From Ilex aquifolium (Eukaryota; Streptophyta; Magnoliopsida; Aquifoliales; Aquifoliaceae), in contig OX637394.1 in assembly GCA_951799425.1 (NCBI GenBank), positions 43,139,642-43,203,641 on the forward strand: a stretch of 64,000 nt of DNA, in the 5' to 3' direction. Both the position numbers and the translations under genes were made by a program. The notes beneath the pieces are model-generated. The model was not told where the DNA came from and did no database searches. It worked only from the letters and a program-made list of their open reading frames with translations. Below are positions 1 to 13,750 of the stretch, one piece after another. Positions within the stretch are counted from its first letter, which is position 1, and the number at the start of each line of letters is the position of its first letter.

Positions 1-578
1 TTCATTTTTTTTTTTTGTCTATTTCCCTAATTTGTCTCTCTCTCGTTCGTTTCTCTCTGAACCCCACTGTCACGAAGACGAAGACGAATAGGAGAACGCG
101 AAGAAGATGAAGACAAAAACGAACACGAAGACCATATATATTAATTGACACAAAGACCCTATATATTAAAATTATACCATATATATACATAAATCTACAT
201 ATATGTTATTATATATTCATAGATTTACATGTGTGTATTTATTTGTGTTGTGTGTGTATATGTGGATCTATGTGTGTGTCTGTGTGTAATTTGTATATGT
301 CTGTATTTGTAATTTGTGCATGTCTGTGTGTGTCTCCGCAACAAGAACATCTCAAATTGATGTATTTTAGATTAAAATATTAACTAAAATAACAATAATA
401 TAATATTAACTAAAATAACAATAATACCAAATATATTTTTTATTTTTTATAATTTTTTAAATATAAATGACTACTAAATATATTTTTTATTTTTGTCACA
501 AAAAAATAAAAATTAATTCTATTATTTTTATAAAAAAAACATAAACGAAACACACCTCCTACCAAATACACCCTCTAA
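1..578. other. AT-rich intergenic DNA, no gene seen
   Basis: This stretch has a CT/GA-rich start, then TA/TG-rich low-complexity sequence, then a short imperfect direct repeat around 420-520 built on 'aaatatattttttattttt'. The open frames are short and compositionally biased, and I see no coding or RNA gene. Confidence 0.5.
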
Positions 579-895
579 GGGCTTGTTTGGATGAATTTTG
601 GGGAGGGGTTTAGATTGGCTTCTCCAAATCCTGCCAAACCCAAAGCCCTCATTGCAAAGATGAGATTCAACATTCAATCTGGTCAATACCTACGTTTGGT
701 ATGCAACACATACACATGTAGGACTCACGTATATATCATAATTATTAACAACTATTTGTTCTGTAAATGACTATTTTACTCTTGATCAATCAAATTCATA
801 CTCATGATAAGGGGTACAATTATCTTTTGAATTCTTAACCCCTTACCCATCTTCTTAAATCCACCTCCCCTTGGTTTGACGAAACTTATGATCAT
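579..895. mobile_element. Tourist/Harbinger-like MITE, diverged
   Basis: It begins GGGCTTGTTTGGATG and ends near 895 with the rough complement (CCTTGGTTTGACGAAAC). The interior (short words such as 'ttggcttctccaaatcc' and 'gagattcaacattcaatc') is collinear with the MITE at 61347-61781, so the two are one family. The right terminus is too diverged to fix exactly and no clean target duplication is visible. No coding capacity. Confidence 0.5.
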
Positions 896-1404
896 AAGTT
901 TAATCTTTGGGTCAGCTACAGACCGAGTTTGAAAATCCATAACTGAATTTTTCATACAAATATAAAATTTGAAAAAACTTTAAACTATTTTTTCCAAATT
1001 TATCTCGTCAAAGCCCCTCGTACCCCTTACCAATGAGTCCGTTATAATATGAGGAGTTTGGCACGCAGTTGGGAAGAAAGGACTTAAATTTTTGGACTTG
1101 GCTTCGGTACCGAAAAGGTAAAAATCGGTACGATACCGAAAAATTAAAAGAACTGAATGCTCGCCACGTGTATACTTCAAAATTCATAAAAATCTTTAAC
1201 CGGTTTCACCGGTTTCGATATATACTTTAAAAATTTTAAAATGATGATTATTCATTATATTTAAACATGAAATCAAAATATAAGAAAAAATGTACAAGTT
1301 AATGAGTGAACATGAACATAAACCCCTATACACTTTAAAAATAAGTGATAATAGAAATTAAAATAATAATTATTTATTATATTTAAACATGAAATAAAAA
1401 TATA

Positions 1405-1640
1405 ACAAAATCAAAATTATCATCATCATTTATTAAAATTAAGATTGAGATTATAGTAAAAAAAAAAACTGAGACGACGAAGAAGAAGATGGAGTTGCAA
1501 AATTATTTTTGTTCCTATGAATAGATTTTAAATCATCATCATTTATTAAAACTAAGGTTGAGATCATACTAAACTTATATTTAAAAAAAATAAATACATT
1601 TTTTGTTTATTTGCTTAAATTACACTGGTACCATTAACAG
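1405..1640. repeat. Outer AT-rich module, left arm
   Basis: A module of roughly 120-150 bp reads 'aagattgagattatagta', a poly-A stretch, then 'gaagatggagttgcaaaatt'. It occurs twice here, again at about 2840-3120, and as the reverse complement at about 12120-12420 and 13800-14060. The copies vary mainly in homopolymer length. It forms the framework between the 21-bp arrays. Confidence 0.7.
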
Positions 1641-2690
1641 TAAAATTGGTTAAGATTATCACTTTTTTGGTTAATAATACCACTTTTTTGGCTGAAATTA
1701 CCACTTTTTTGGATAACATTACCACTGGTTAAAAGTACCTCTGTTTTGGTTAAGATTACCACTTTTTTTGTTAAGGGTACTATTTTTTTGTTTAAAATTA
1801 ACACTGTTTCGATAAGAGTACCACTTTTTTGGTTAACATTACCACTGTTTTGGTTAAGAGTACCACTGTTTTGATTAAGAGTACCACTTTTTTGGTAAAG
1901 ATTACAACTTTTTTGGTTAACAATACTACTGTTTTGATTAAGAGTACCACTGTTTTGGTTAAGATTACCACTTGTTTGGTTAAGATTACAACTTTTTTGG
2001 TTAAGAGTACCACTTTTTTGGTTAACAATATCACTGTTTTGATTAAAAGTACCATTTTTTGGGTTAATATTACCATTTGTTTGGTTAAGAGTACCACTTT
2101 TTTGGTTAATTTTACCACTGTTTTGGTTAAGAGTACCACTTTTTTTGTTAACAATACCATTTTTTTGGTTATGATTATAACTTTTTTGGTTAAGATTATA
2201 ACTTTTTTGATTAAAGGTACCACTTTTTTGGTTAATTACCACTGTTTTTTCTAAGAGTACCTTTTTTTTGTTAACATTATCACTGTTTTGATTAAGAGTA
2301 CAATTGTTTTGGTTAAGATTACCACTCTTTTGGTTAAGATTACAACTGTTTTGGTTAACATTACCACTATTTTGGTCAAGAGTACCACTGTTTGGTTAAC
2401 ATTACCATTGTTTTGGTTAAGAGTACCACTGTTTTGGTTAAGAGTACCACTGTTTTGGTTAAGATTACCACTCTTTTGGTTAAGATTACAACTTTTGTGG
2501 TTAACATTACCACTGTTTTGGTTAAGAGTACCACTGTTTTGGTTAAGATTACCTTTTTTTGGTTAAGATTACAACTTTTTTGGTTAAGATTACCACTTTT
2601 TTGGTTAAAATTACAACTTTTTTGGTTAAGAGTACCACTTTTTTGGTTAACAATACCACTGTTTTGATTAAAATGTAATAATTTTAACTT
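1641..2690. repeat. 21-bp tandem repeat array, left arm
   Basis: About 50 degenerate copies of a 21-bp unit, consensus 'ttggttaagagtaccactgtt', where the ends of units vary between aagag, aagat and aacat. The period is a multiple of three and the unit lacks stops in several frames, so long artefactual open frames cross it on both strands (heptapeptides such as NQNSGTL or VKSTTVL). A shorter block of the same unit lies at about 3140-3275. It is mirrored by 12585-13750. Confidence 0.9.
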
Positions 2691-3278
2691 AACCCCAAAA
2701 AATGGCAACGTAAAATAGTGGTGAACTTAGATAATCTAATCTAACATTCTAATATTTTTAACTTAAATTTAATGTCAATCAACAACCCCAAATATTATAA
2801 TTTTTTTAGTATATTTTTATTTAGTTTTAAATAAGATAAATAATCATCATTTATTAAAACTAAGATTGAGTGGTAGTCTTTTCATAAAAAAAAAAAAAAA
2901 AACTGGGAAGATGAATGAGAAAGATTAAAGTATGAAGTTGCAGAATTATTTTTATCTTATGAGATTATAAAATCATCATAATCATTTATTAAAACTAAGA
3001 TTGAGATTATAGTAAATTCATAAAAAAAAAAACTCACACGACAAAAAAGAAGGAATAAAGAAGAAGATGGAGTTGCAAAATTAAAACGAAGGTTAAGATT
3101 ATAGTAAACTTATATTTAAAAAAAATAAATACACTTTTTTTTTGTTAAGATTATCATTTTTTTTATTAAAATTACAAGTAAAACTTTTTTGGTTAACAAT
3201 AACATTTTTTTGGTTAAGATTATCACTTATTTGGTTAAGAGTGCCACTTTTATTATTAAAATTACCACTTTTTTGGAG

Positions 3279-3660
3279 TGCTCATAGCGATCCACTATTC
3301 ACTTAAGGATCAAGTTTGCAAACCAATCTGGATTGGATCCCTACTATTCTTTGAGCGCTCAAACCAGCGATCAAGCTTGTCCAATAAATTTAACTTATAC
3401 CCCTAAATTATCACATTTTTTAAATTTTTTCATCATATTTTTCATATTACACCATCAACTATATTATTAGTTTCATATTACCCCAAATGTTTTTACATAT
3501 TTTAATTTAACACCGGTCTACCAAAAATTATAACTTTGTTATAATTTATTTAGCGTGAAAAATGTAATAATTTTAACTTAACCCAAAATATAACCCCCAA
3601 AAAAAGAAATTTTACCCAAAAAATTGTGGCAGTATGTAACATTGTAATAGCCAAAAAAAA
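3279..3660. repeat. Single-copy spacer of the left arm
   Basis: A non-tandem segment lying between the 21-bp array and the AT-rich satellite. It carries the octamer palindrome GAGCGCTC near 3355, and its exact-looking reverse complement occurs at 11606-11985. Compared with the right copy it has two small insertions, about 11 bases after 'agcgatcc' and about 17 bases after 'acccccaaaa'. It is the best anchor for measuring arm divergence. No reading frame. Confidence 0.8.
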
Positions 3661-6600
3661 TGTGCTAAACTTTAACATATAATTTTATACAATTAAAATT
3701 TAATTTATCAAATTAACATTCAATTCATCAAATTAACACCAAATTAACAATAAATTTCATCAAATTAACATTCAATTTTTTCTAATAAGCATTTAATTCA
3801 CTAAATTAACATTCAAATTCAACTAGTTAACATTAAATTAATCAAATAAACTTTTCATTTCATTCAATTAATACTCAATTCATCAAATTAACATTCTAAT
3901 TATCAAATTAACTTTCGAATTTATCAAATTGACATTCAATTTCATCAAACTAACATCTAATTTATCAAATCAACACCAAATTAACATGTAATTTCATCCA
4001 ATTCAAATTTAATTTATCAAATTAACACCAAATTAACATTCAATTCGTCAAATTAATATTCAATTCATCAAATTAACATCAAATTAACAATCAATTTCAT
4101 CTAATTAACATTCAATTTTTTCTAATAACCATTTAATTCACCAAATTAACATTCAAATTCAACTAGTTAACATTAAATTAATCAACTAAACTTTCAATTT
4201 CATTCTATTAATACTCAATTCATCAAATTAACATTCAAATTATGAAATTAACATTCTAATTTATCAAATTGACATTCAATTTCATCAAATGAACAGCAAA
4301 TTAACATTCAATTTATCAAATTAACACCAAATTGACAATAAATTTAATTTCATTAACATTCAATAATTTCTAATAACCATTTAATTCGTTAAATTAACAT
4401 TCAAATTTAACTAGTTAATATTAAATTAATCAAATAAACTTTCGATTTTATTCAATTAGCACTCAATTCATCAAATTAACATTCAGATTTGTCAAATTGA
4501 CACTAAATTTTATCAAATTAACAAGTAATTTCATCCAATTAAAATTTAATTTATCAAATTAAAATTAAATTAAGATTCAATTCATCAAATTAACACTAAA
4601 TTGACACTCAATTTAATGTAATTAACAATCAATTTTTTCTAATAAGCATTTAATTCACTAAATTAACATACAAATTCAACTAATTAACATTAAATTAATC
4701 AAATAAACTTTCAATTTCATTCTATTAACACTCAATTCATCAAATTAACATTCAAATTATCAAATTAACATTCCAATTTAGCAAATTGACATTCAATTTC
4801 ATCAAATAAATACCAAATTAATACGTAATTTCATCAAATTAAAATTTAATTTATCAAATTAACATCCAATTCATCAAATTAACACCAAATTAACAATCAA
4901 TTTTATTTAATTAACATTCAAATTTTCTAATAAGCTTTTAATTCACCAAATTAACATTCAAATTCAATTAGTTAATATTAAATTAATCAAATAAACTTTG
5001 AATTTCATTCAATTAGCACTCAATTCATCAAATTAACATTCAGATTTGTCAAATTGACAATAAATTTCATCAAATTAACATGTAATTTCATACAATTAAA
5101 ATTTAATTTATCAAATTAAAACTAAATTAACATTCAATTCATCAAATTAACACTAAATTAACACTTAATTTCACCTAATTAACATTCAATTTTTTCTAAT
5201 AATCATTTCATTCACTAAATTAACATTCAAATTCAACTAGTTAACATTAAATTAATCAAATAAACTTTCAATTTCATTATATTTACACTCAATTCATCAA
5301 ATTAACATTCAAATTATCAAATTAACATTCAAATTTAGCAAATTGACAATGAATTTCATCAAATAAATACCAAATTAACATGTAATTTCATCCAATTAAA
5401 ATTTAATTTATCAAATTAACACCAAATTAACATTCAATTCCTCAAATTAACACAAAATTAACAATGAATTTCATTTAATTAACATTCAATATTTTCTAAT
5501 AAGCTTTTAATTCACCAAATTAACATTCAAATTCAATTAGTTAACATTAAATTAATCAAATAAACTTTTAAATTCATTCAATTAGCACTCAATTCATCAA
5601 ATTAACATTCAGATTTGTCAAATTGACATTAAATTTAATCAAATTAACATTCAATTTCATCCAATTAAAATTTAATTTATCAAATTAAAACTAAATTAAC
5701 ATTCAATACATCAAATTAACACTAAATTAATACTCAATTTCATCTAATTAACATTCAATTTTTTATAATAAGCATTTAATTCGCTGAATTAACATTCAAA
5801 TTCAACTAGTTAACATTAAATTAATCAAATAAACTTTCAATTTCATTCAATTACCACTCAATTCATTAAATTAACATTCAGATTTATCAAATCGACATTA
5901 AATTTCATCAAATTAACATTCAATTTCATCCAATTAAAATTTAATTTATCAAATTAAAACTAAATTAACATTCAATTCCTCAAATTAACACTAAATTAAC
6001 AATGAATTTCCTCTAATTAACATCCAATTTTTTCTAATAAACATTTAATTCACTGAATTAACATTCAAATTCAACTAGTTAACATTAAATTAATCAAATA
6101 AATTTTCAATTTCATACTATGAACACTCAATTCAACAAATTAACATTAAATTTATCAAATTAACATTCCAATTAACATCTAATTTCATTCAATTAAAATT
6201 TAATTTATCAAATTAACACTAAATTAACATTCAATTCATCAAATTAACATCAAATTGACAATAAATTTCATGTCATTAACATTCAATATTTTATAATAAG
6301 CATTTAATTCGTTAAATTAACATTCAAATTTAACTAGTTAACCTTAAATTAATTAAATAAACTTTCAATTTCATTCAATTAGCACTCAATTCATCAAATT
6401 AACATTCAGATTTGTCAAATTGACATTAAATTTCATCAAATTAATATGTAATTTCATCCAATTAAAATTTAATTTATCAAATTAAAACTAAATTAACATT
6501 AAATTCAACAAATTAACACTAAATTAATACTCAATTTCAAGTAATTAACATTCAATTTTTTCTAATAAGCATTTAATTCACTAAATTAACATTCAAATTC

Positions 6601-8470
6601 AACTATATAACATCGAATTAATCAAATAAACTTTCAGTTTCATTCAATTGACACTCAATTCATCTAATTAACATTCAGATAATCAAATTAACTTTCAGAT
6701 TTATTAACGTGACATTCAATTTCATCAAATTAACATGTAATTTCATCAAATCAACGACAAATTAACATGTAATTTCATGCAATTAAAATTTAATTTATCA
6801 AATTAAAACATAATTAACATTCAATTCATCAAATTAATATTCTATTCATCGAATTAACTCCACAATAACGCTGAATTTCTTCTAATTAACATTCAATTTT
6901 TTCTAATAAGATTATAATTCACCAAATTAACATTCAAATTCAATTAGTTAACATTAAATTAATCAAATAAACTTTGAATTTCATTCAATTAGAACTCAAT
7001 TCATCAAATTAACATTCAGATTTGTCAAATTGACATTAAATTACATCAAATTAACATTGAATTTCATCCAATTAAAACTAAATTAACATTCAATTCATCA
7101 AATTAACAATAAATTAACACTAAAATTAATCTAATTAACATTCAATTCTTTCTAATCAGCATTTAATTCACTAAATTAACATTTAAATTCAAATAGTTAA
7201 CATTAAATTAATCATATAAACTTTCATTCTCATTCTATTTACACTTAATTCATCAAATTAACGTTCGAATTATCAAATTAGCATTCCAATTTAGCAAATT
7301 GACATTCAATTTCATCAAATAAATACCAAATTTACATTTATTTTCATCCAATTAAAATTTAATTTATCAAATTAATACCAAATTAATATTCAATTCATCA
7401 AATTAAGACAAAAATTAACAATCAATTTCATTTAATTAACATTCAATATTTTCTAATAAGCTTTTAATTCACCAAATTAACATTCAAAATCAATTAGTTA
7501 AAAATAAATTAATTAAATAAACTTTGAATTTCATTCAATTAGCACTCAATTCATCAAATTAACGTTCAAATTTGTCAAATGGACCTTAAATTTCATCAAA
7601 TTAACATTCAATTTCAACCAATTAAAATTTAATTTATCAAATCGACTAGTTAACATTAAATTAATCAAATAAACTTTTAATTTCATTCTATTAACACTCA
7701 ATTCATCAAATTAACGTTCAAATTATCAAATTAACATTCCAATTTAGCAAATTGACATTCAATTTCATCAAATAAACACCAAATTAACATGTAATTTCAT
7801 CCAATTAAAATTTAATTTATCAAATTAACGCCAAATGAACATTCAATACATCAAATTAACATTCAAATTTTCAAATAAGCATTTAATTCACTAAATTAAC
7901 ATTCAAAATCAACTAGTTAAAATGAAATTAATCAAATAAACTTTCAATTTCATTCCATTAAAACTCAATTCATCAAATTAACATTCAAATTATAAAATTA
8001 ACACTCAGATTTATGAAATTGACATTAAATTTGATCAAATTAACATGTAATTTCATCAAATTAACACCAAATTAACTTGTAATATTATCCAATTAAAATT
8101 TAATATATCAAATTAACACCAAATTAACATTCAATTTATCAAATTAACACTCAATTTCATCTAATTAATATTAAATTTTTTCTAATAAACATTTAATTTC
8201 CTAAATTAGCATTCAAATTCAACTAGTTAATATTAAATTAATCAAATAAACTTTTAATTTCATTCAATTAACACTCAATTTATCAAATTACCGTTCAAAT
8301 TATTAAATTAAAAGTTAGATTTATCCAATTGACATTCAATTTCTTGTAATTTCATCAAATAAAAAACAAATTAATATATAATTTTATCCAATTAAAAATT
8401 AATTTATCAAATTAACACCAAATTAACATCAAATTCATCAAATTAACATTCAATTTCGTTTAATTAACTT
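3661..8470. repeat. AT-rich satellite, left arm (20-bp unit, ~275-bp higher order)
   Basis: Built from units like 'atcaaattaacattcaattc' (about 20-21 bp) arranged in a longer repeat. The marker 'tctaataagcatttaattc' recurs about every 250-340 bp (for example near 3780, 4120, 4640, 4926, 5196, 5496, 5763, 6035, 6291, 6558, 6902, 7153, 7450), giving roughly 16 higher-order units. No genes. Orientation flips at the axis near 8470. Confidence 0.9.
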
Positions 8471-11400
8471 TCAATTTGATGAATTCAATGTTAATTTGGT
8501 GTTCATTTAATAAATTAAATTTTAATTGCGTGAAATTACATGTTAATTTGATGAAATTGAATGTCAATTTGATAAATCTGAATGTTAATTTGATAATTTG
8601 AATGTTAATTTGATGAATTGAGTATTAATTGAATGAAATTGAAAGTTTATTTGATTAATTTAATGTTAATTAGTTGAATTTTATTGTTAATTTAGTGAAT
8701 TAAATGCTTATTAGAAAAAATGAATGTTAATTAGATAAAATTGATTATTAATTTGGGGTTAATTTGATGAATTGAACGTTAATTTGGTGTTGATTTGATG
8801 AAATTACATGTTAATTTGATGGAATTGAATGTCAATATGATAAATTTGATAATTTGAATGTTAATTTGCTGAATTTAGTGTTAATATAATGAAATTGAAA
8901 GTTTATTTGATTAATTTAACTTTAACTAGTTGAATGTGAATGTTAATTTAGTGAATTAAATGCTTATTAGAAAAAATTGAAAGTTAATTAGAAGAAATTG
9001 AGTTTTAATTCGGTGTTAATTCGATGAATTGAATATTAATTTGATGAATTGAATGTTAATTTGGTTTTAATTTGATAATTAAAATTTTCATTGGATGAAA
9101 TTACATATTAATTTGGTGTTGATTTGATGAAATTGAATGTCAATTTGATAAATCTGAAAGTTAATTTGATAATTTGGATGTTAATTTGATGAATTGAATG
9201 TTAATTGAATGAAATTGAAAGTTTATTTGATTAATTAAATGTTAACTAGTTGAATTTAATTGTTAATTTAGTAAATTAAATGCTTATTAGAAAAAAAAAT
9301 GAATGTTAATTAGATGAAATTGATTGTTAATTTGATGAATTGAATGTTAATTTGATAAATTAAATTTTAATTGTGTAGAAAATTAAATGTTAATTTTGTG
9401 TTGATTTGATGAAATTACATGTTAATTTGATGAAATTAAATGTCAATTTGATAAATCTAAATGTTAATTTGATAATTTGAATGTTAATTTGATGTATTGA
9501 GTGTTAATTGAATGAAATTGAAAGTTTATTTGAATAATTTAATGTTGTTAACTAGTTGAATGTGAATATTAATTTATTGAATTAAATGCTTATTAGAAAA
9601 AATTAAATGTTAATTAGATGAAAATTGAGTATCAATTTAGTGTTAATTTGATGAATTGAATGTTAGTTTTGTTTTAATTTGATAAATAAAATTTTAATTG
9701 GGTGAAATTATATGTTAATTTGATGAAATCTAATGTCAATTTGACAAATCTGAATGTTAATTTGATGAATTGAGTGCTAATGGAATGAAATTGAAAGTTT
9801 ATTTGATTAATTTAATGTTAACTAGTTAAATTTGAATGTTAATTTAACGAATTAAATGGTTATTAGAAAATATTGAATGTTAAAGAAATGATATTTATTG
9901 TCAATTTGGTGTTAATTTGATGAATTGAATGTTAATTTGGTGTTAATTTGATAAATTAAATTTTAATTGAATAAAATTACATGTTAATTGGAATGTTAAT
10001 TTGATAATTTCAAAGTTAATTTGATGAATTGAGTGTTAATAGAATGAAATTGAAAGTTTATTTGATTAATTTAATGTTAACTAGTTGAATTTGAATGTTA
10101 ATTTAGTGAATTAAATGCTTATTAGAAAAAATTGAATGTTAAATAGTTGAAATTGAGTGTTAATTTAGTGTTAATTTGATGAATTGACTGTTAATTTAGT
10201 TTTTATTTGATAAATTAAATTTTAATTGGATGAAATTGAATGTTAATTTGATGAAATTTAATGTCAATTTGACAAATATGAATGTTAATTTGATGAATTG
10301 AGTGTTAATTGAATGAAATTCAAAGTTTATTTGATTAATTTAATGTTAACTAATTGAGTTTGAATGATAATTTGGTGAATTAAAAGCTTATTAGAAAAAA
10401 TTGAATGTTAATTAAATGAAATTGATTGTTAATTTGGTGTTAATTTGATAAATTAAATTTTAATTGGATTAAATTACATATTAATTTTGTATTTATTTGA
10501 TGAAATTGAATGTCAATTTGCTAAATTGAATGTCAATTTGCTAAATTGCAATGTTAATTTGATAATTTGAATGTTAATTTGATGAATTGAGTGTTAATAG
10601 AATGAAATTGAAAGTTTATTTGATTAATTTAATGTTAACTAGTTGAATTTGAATGTTAATTTAGTGAATTAAATGCTTATTGGAAAAAATTGAATGTTAA
10701 TTTCATGAAATTGAGTGTCAATTTAGTGTTAATTTAATGAATTGAATGTTAATTTAATTTTAATTGGATGAAATTACTTGTTAATTTGATAAAATTTAAT
10801 GTCAATTTGACAAATCTGAATGTTAATTTGATGAATTGAGTGCTAATTGAATGAAATCGAAAGTTTATTTGATTAATTTAATATTAACTAGTTAAATTTG
10901 AATGTTAATTTAACGAATTAAATGGTTATTTGAAATTATTGAATGTTAATGAAATTAAATTTATTGTCAATTTGGTGTTAATTTTATGAATTGAATGTTA
11001 ATTTGATGAAATTGAATGTCAATTTGATAAATTGGAATGTTAATTTCATAATTTGAATGTTAATTTGATGAATTGAGTATTAATAGAATGAAATTGAAAG
11101 TTTAGTTGATTAATTTAATGTTAACTAGTTGAATTTGAATGTTAATTTGGTGAATTAAATGGTTATTAGAAAAAATTGAATGTTAATTAGATGAAATTGA
11201 TTGTTAATTTGATGTTAATTTGATGAATTGAATATTAATTTGACGAATTGAATGTTAATTTGATACATTAAATTTAAATTGGGTGAAATTACATGTTAAT
11301 TTGGTGTTGATTTAATAAATTAGATGTTAGTTTGATGAAATTGAATGTTAATTTGATAAATTCGAAAGTTAATTTGATAATTAGAATGTTAATTTGATGG

Positions 11401-11605
11401 ATTGAGTATTAATTGAATGAAATGAAAAGTTTATTTGATTAATTTAATGTTAACTAGTTGAATTTGAATGTTAATTTAGTGAATTAAATGATTAGAAAAA
11501 ATTGAATGTTAATTTTATGAAATTTATTGTTAATTTGGTGTTAATTTGATGAATTGAATGTTAATTTGATAAATTAAATTTTAATTGTATAAAATTATAT
11601 GTTAA
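8471..11605. repeat. AT-rich satellite, right arm (inverted)
   Basis: Reverse-complement orientation of the left satellite. The marker now reads 'aattaaatgcttattagaaa' and recurs near 8700, 8955, 9280, 9590, 10110, 10390, 10670, 11160 and 11490, about 11 higher-order units. Fewer units than the left arm means copy number has changed independently since the inversion formed. Confidence 0.9.
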
Positions 11606-11985
11606 AGTTTAGCACATTTTTTTTGGCTATTACAATGTTACATACTGCCACAATTTTTTGGGGGTTATATTTTGGGTTAAGTTAAAATTATTACATTTTT
11701 CATGCTAAATAAATTATAACAAAGTTATAATTTTTGGTAGACCGGTGTTAAATTAAAATATGTAAAAACATTTGGGGTAATATGAAACTAATTATATAGT
11801 TGATGGTGTAATATGAAAAATATGATGAAAAAATTTAAAAAATGTGATAATTTAGGGGTATAAGTTAAATTTATTGGACAAGCTTGATCGCTGGTTTGAG
11901 CGCTCAAAGAATAGTAGGGATCCAATCCAGATTGGTTTGCAAACTTGATCCTTAGGATCGCTATGAGCGCTCCAAAAAAGTGGTA
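11606..11985. repeat. Single-copy spacer of the right arm
   Basis: Reverse complement of 3279-3660, including 'gagcgctcaaagaatagt' and 'gtgctaaactttaaca' read on the minus strand. It is near-identical apart from the two short indels described for the left copy. No gene. Confidence 0.8.
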
Positions 11986-12584
11986 ATTTTAATAATAAAA
12001 GTGGTACTCTTAACCAAATAAGTGATAATCTTAACCAAAAAAATGTTACTGTTAACCAAAAAAGTTTTACTTGTAATTTTAATCAAAAAAGTGATAATCT
12101 TAACAAAAAAAAAGTGTATTTATTTTTTTTAAATATAAGTTTTCTATAATCTTAACCTTCGTTTTAATTTTGCAACTCCATCTTCTTCTTTATTCCTTCT
12201 TTTTTGTCGTGTGAGTTTTTTTTTTTATGAATTTACTATAATCTCAATCTTAGTTTTAATAAATGATTATGATGATTTTATAATCTCATAAGATAAAAAT
12301 AATTCTGCAACTTCATACTTTAATCTGTCTCATTCATCTTCCCAGTTTTTTTTTTTTTTTATGAAAAGACTACCACTCAATCTTAGTTTTAATAAATGAT
12401 GATTATTTATCTTATTTAAAACTAAATAAAAATATACTAAAAAATTTATAATATTTGGGGTTGTTGATTGACATTAAATTTAAGTTAAAAATATTAGAAT
12501 GTTAGATTAGGTTATCTAAGTTCACCACTATTTTACGTTGCCATTTTTTTGGGTTATATTTTGGGTTAAGTTAAAATTATTACA

Positions 12585-13750
12585 TTTTAATCAAAACAGT
12601 GGTATTGTTAACCAAAAAAGTGGTACTCTTAACCAAAAAAGTTGTAATCTTAACCAAAACAGTGGTACTCTTAACCAAACAGTGGTAATGTTAACCAGAA
12701 AAGTTGTAATCTTAACAAAAAAAAGTGGTAATCTTAACCAAAACAGTGGTATTCTTAACCAAAAAAGTTGTAATCTTAACCAAAAAAGGGGTAATCTTAA
12801 CCAAAACAGTGGTACTCTTAACCAAAACAGTGGTAATGTTAACCACAAAAGTTGTAATCTTAACCAAAAGAGTGGTAATCTTAACCAAAACAGTGGTAAT
12901 ATTAACCAAAACAATGGTACTCTTAACCAAAACAGTGGTAATGTTAACCAAACAGTGGTACTCTTGACCAAAATAGTAGTAATGTTAACCAAAAAAGTTG
13001 TAATCTTAACCAAAAGAGTGGTAATCTTAACCAAAACAGTTGTACTCTTAATCAAAACAGTGGTAATGTTAACAAAAAAAATGGTACTCTTAGAAAAAAC
13101 AGTGGTAATTAACCAAAAAAGTGGTACCTTTAATCAAAAAAGTTGTAATCTTAACCAAAAAAGTTATAATCATAACCAAAAAAATGGTATTGTTTACAAA
13201 AAAAAAGTGGTACTTTTAACCAAAATAGTGGTAAAATTAACCAAAAAAGTGGTACTCTTAACCAAACAAATGGTAATATTAACCCAAAAAGTGGTACTTT
13301 TAATCAAAACAGTGGTATTGTTAACCAAAAAAGTGGTACTATTAACCAAAAAAGTTGTAATCTTAACCAAACAAGTGGTAATCTTAACCAAAACAGTGGT
13401 ACTCTTAATCAAAACAGTAGTATTGTTAACCAAAAAAGTTGTAATTTTTACCAAAAAAGTGGTACTCTTAACCAAAACAGTGGTATTCTTAACCAAAACA
13501 GTGGTAATGTTAACCAAAAAAGTGGTACTCTTATCGAAACAGTGTTAATTTTAAACAAAAAAGTGGTACCCTTAATCAAAAAAGTTGTAATTTTAACCAA
13601 AAAAGTTATATTCTTAACCAAAAAAGTGGTAATCTTAACCAAAACAGAAGTACTTTTAACCAGTGGTAATGTTATCCAAAAAAGTGGTAATTTCAGCCAT
13701 AAAAGTGGTACTATTAAGCAAAAAAGTGATAATCTTAACCAATTTTACTG
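12585..13750. repeat. 21-bp tandem repeat array, right arm
   Basis: About 55 copies of 'aaccaaaacagtggtactctt', the inverse of the left array, flanked by the same AT-rich modules at 12120-12420 and 13800-14060. The uninterrupted frame across 12538-13548 (336 codons) is explained by the period of 21. It switches between NQNSGTL-type and VVLLTKT-type heptads wherever a one-base indel shifts phase, so it is not evidence of a protein. Confidence 0.9.

Noticed and set aside
1634-2708. Open frames of 90-200 codons on both strands
   Set aside because: They arise from the stop-free 21-bp repeat unit. Frames switch register at indels and no start context or homology is visible.
3661-11605. CRISPR-like array
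   Set aside because: The repeats are contiguous, degenerate and AT-rich without unique spacers, in a plant nuclear genome; this is satellite DNA.
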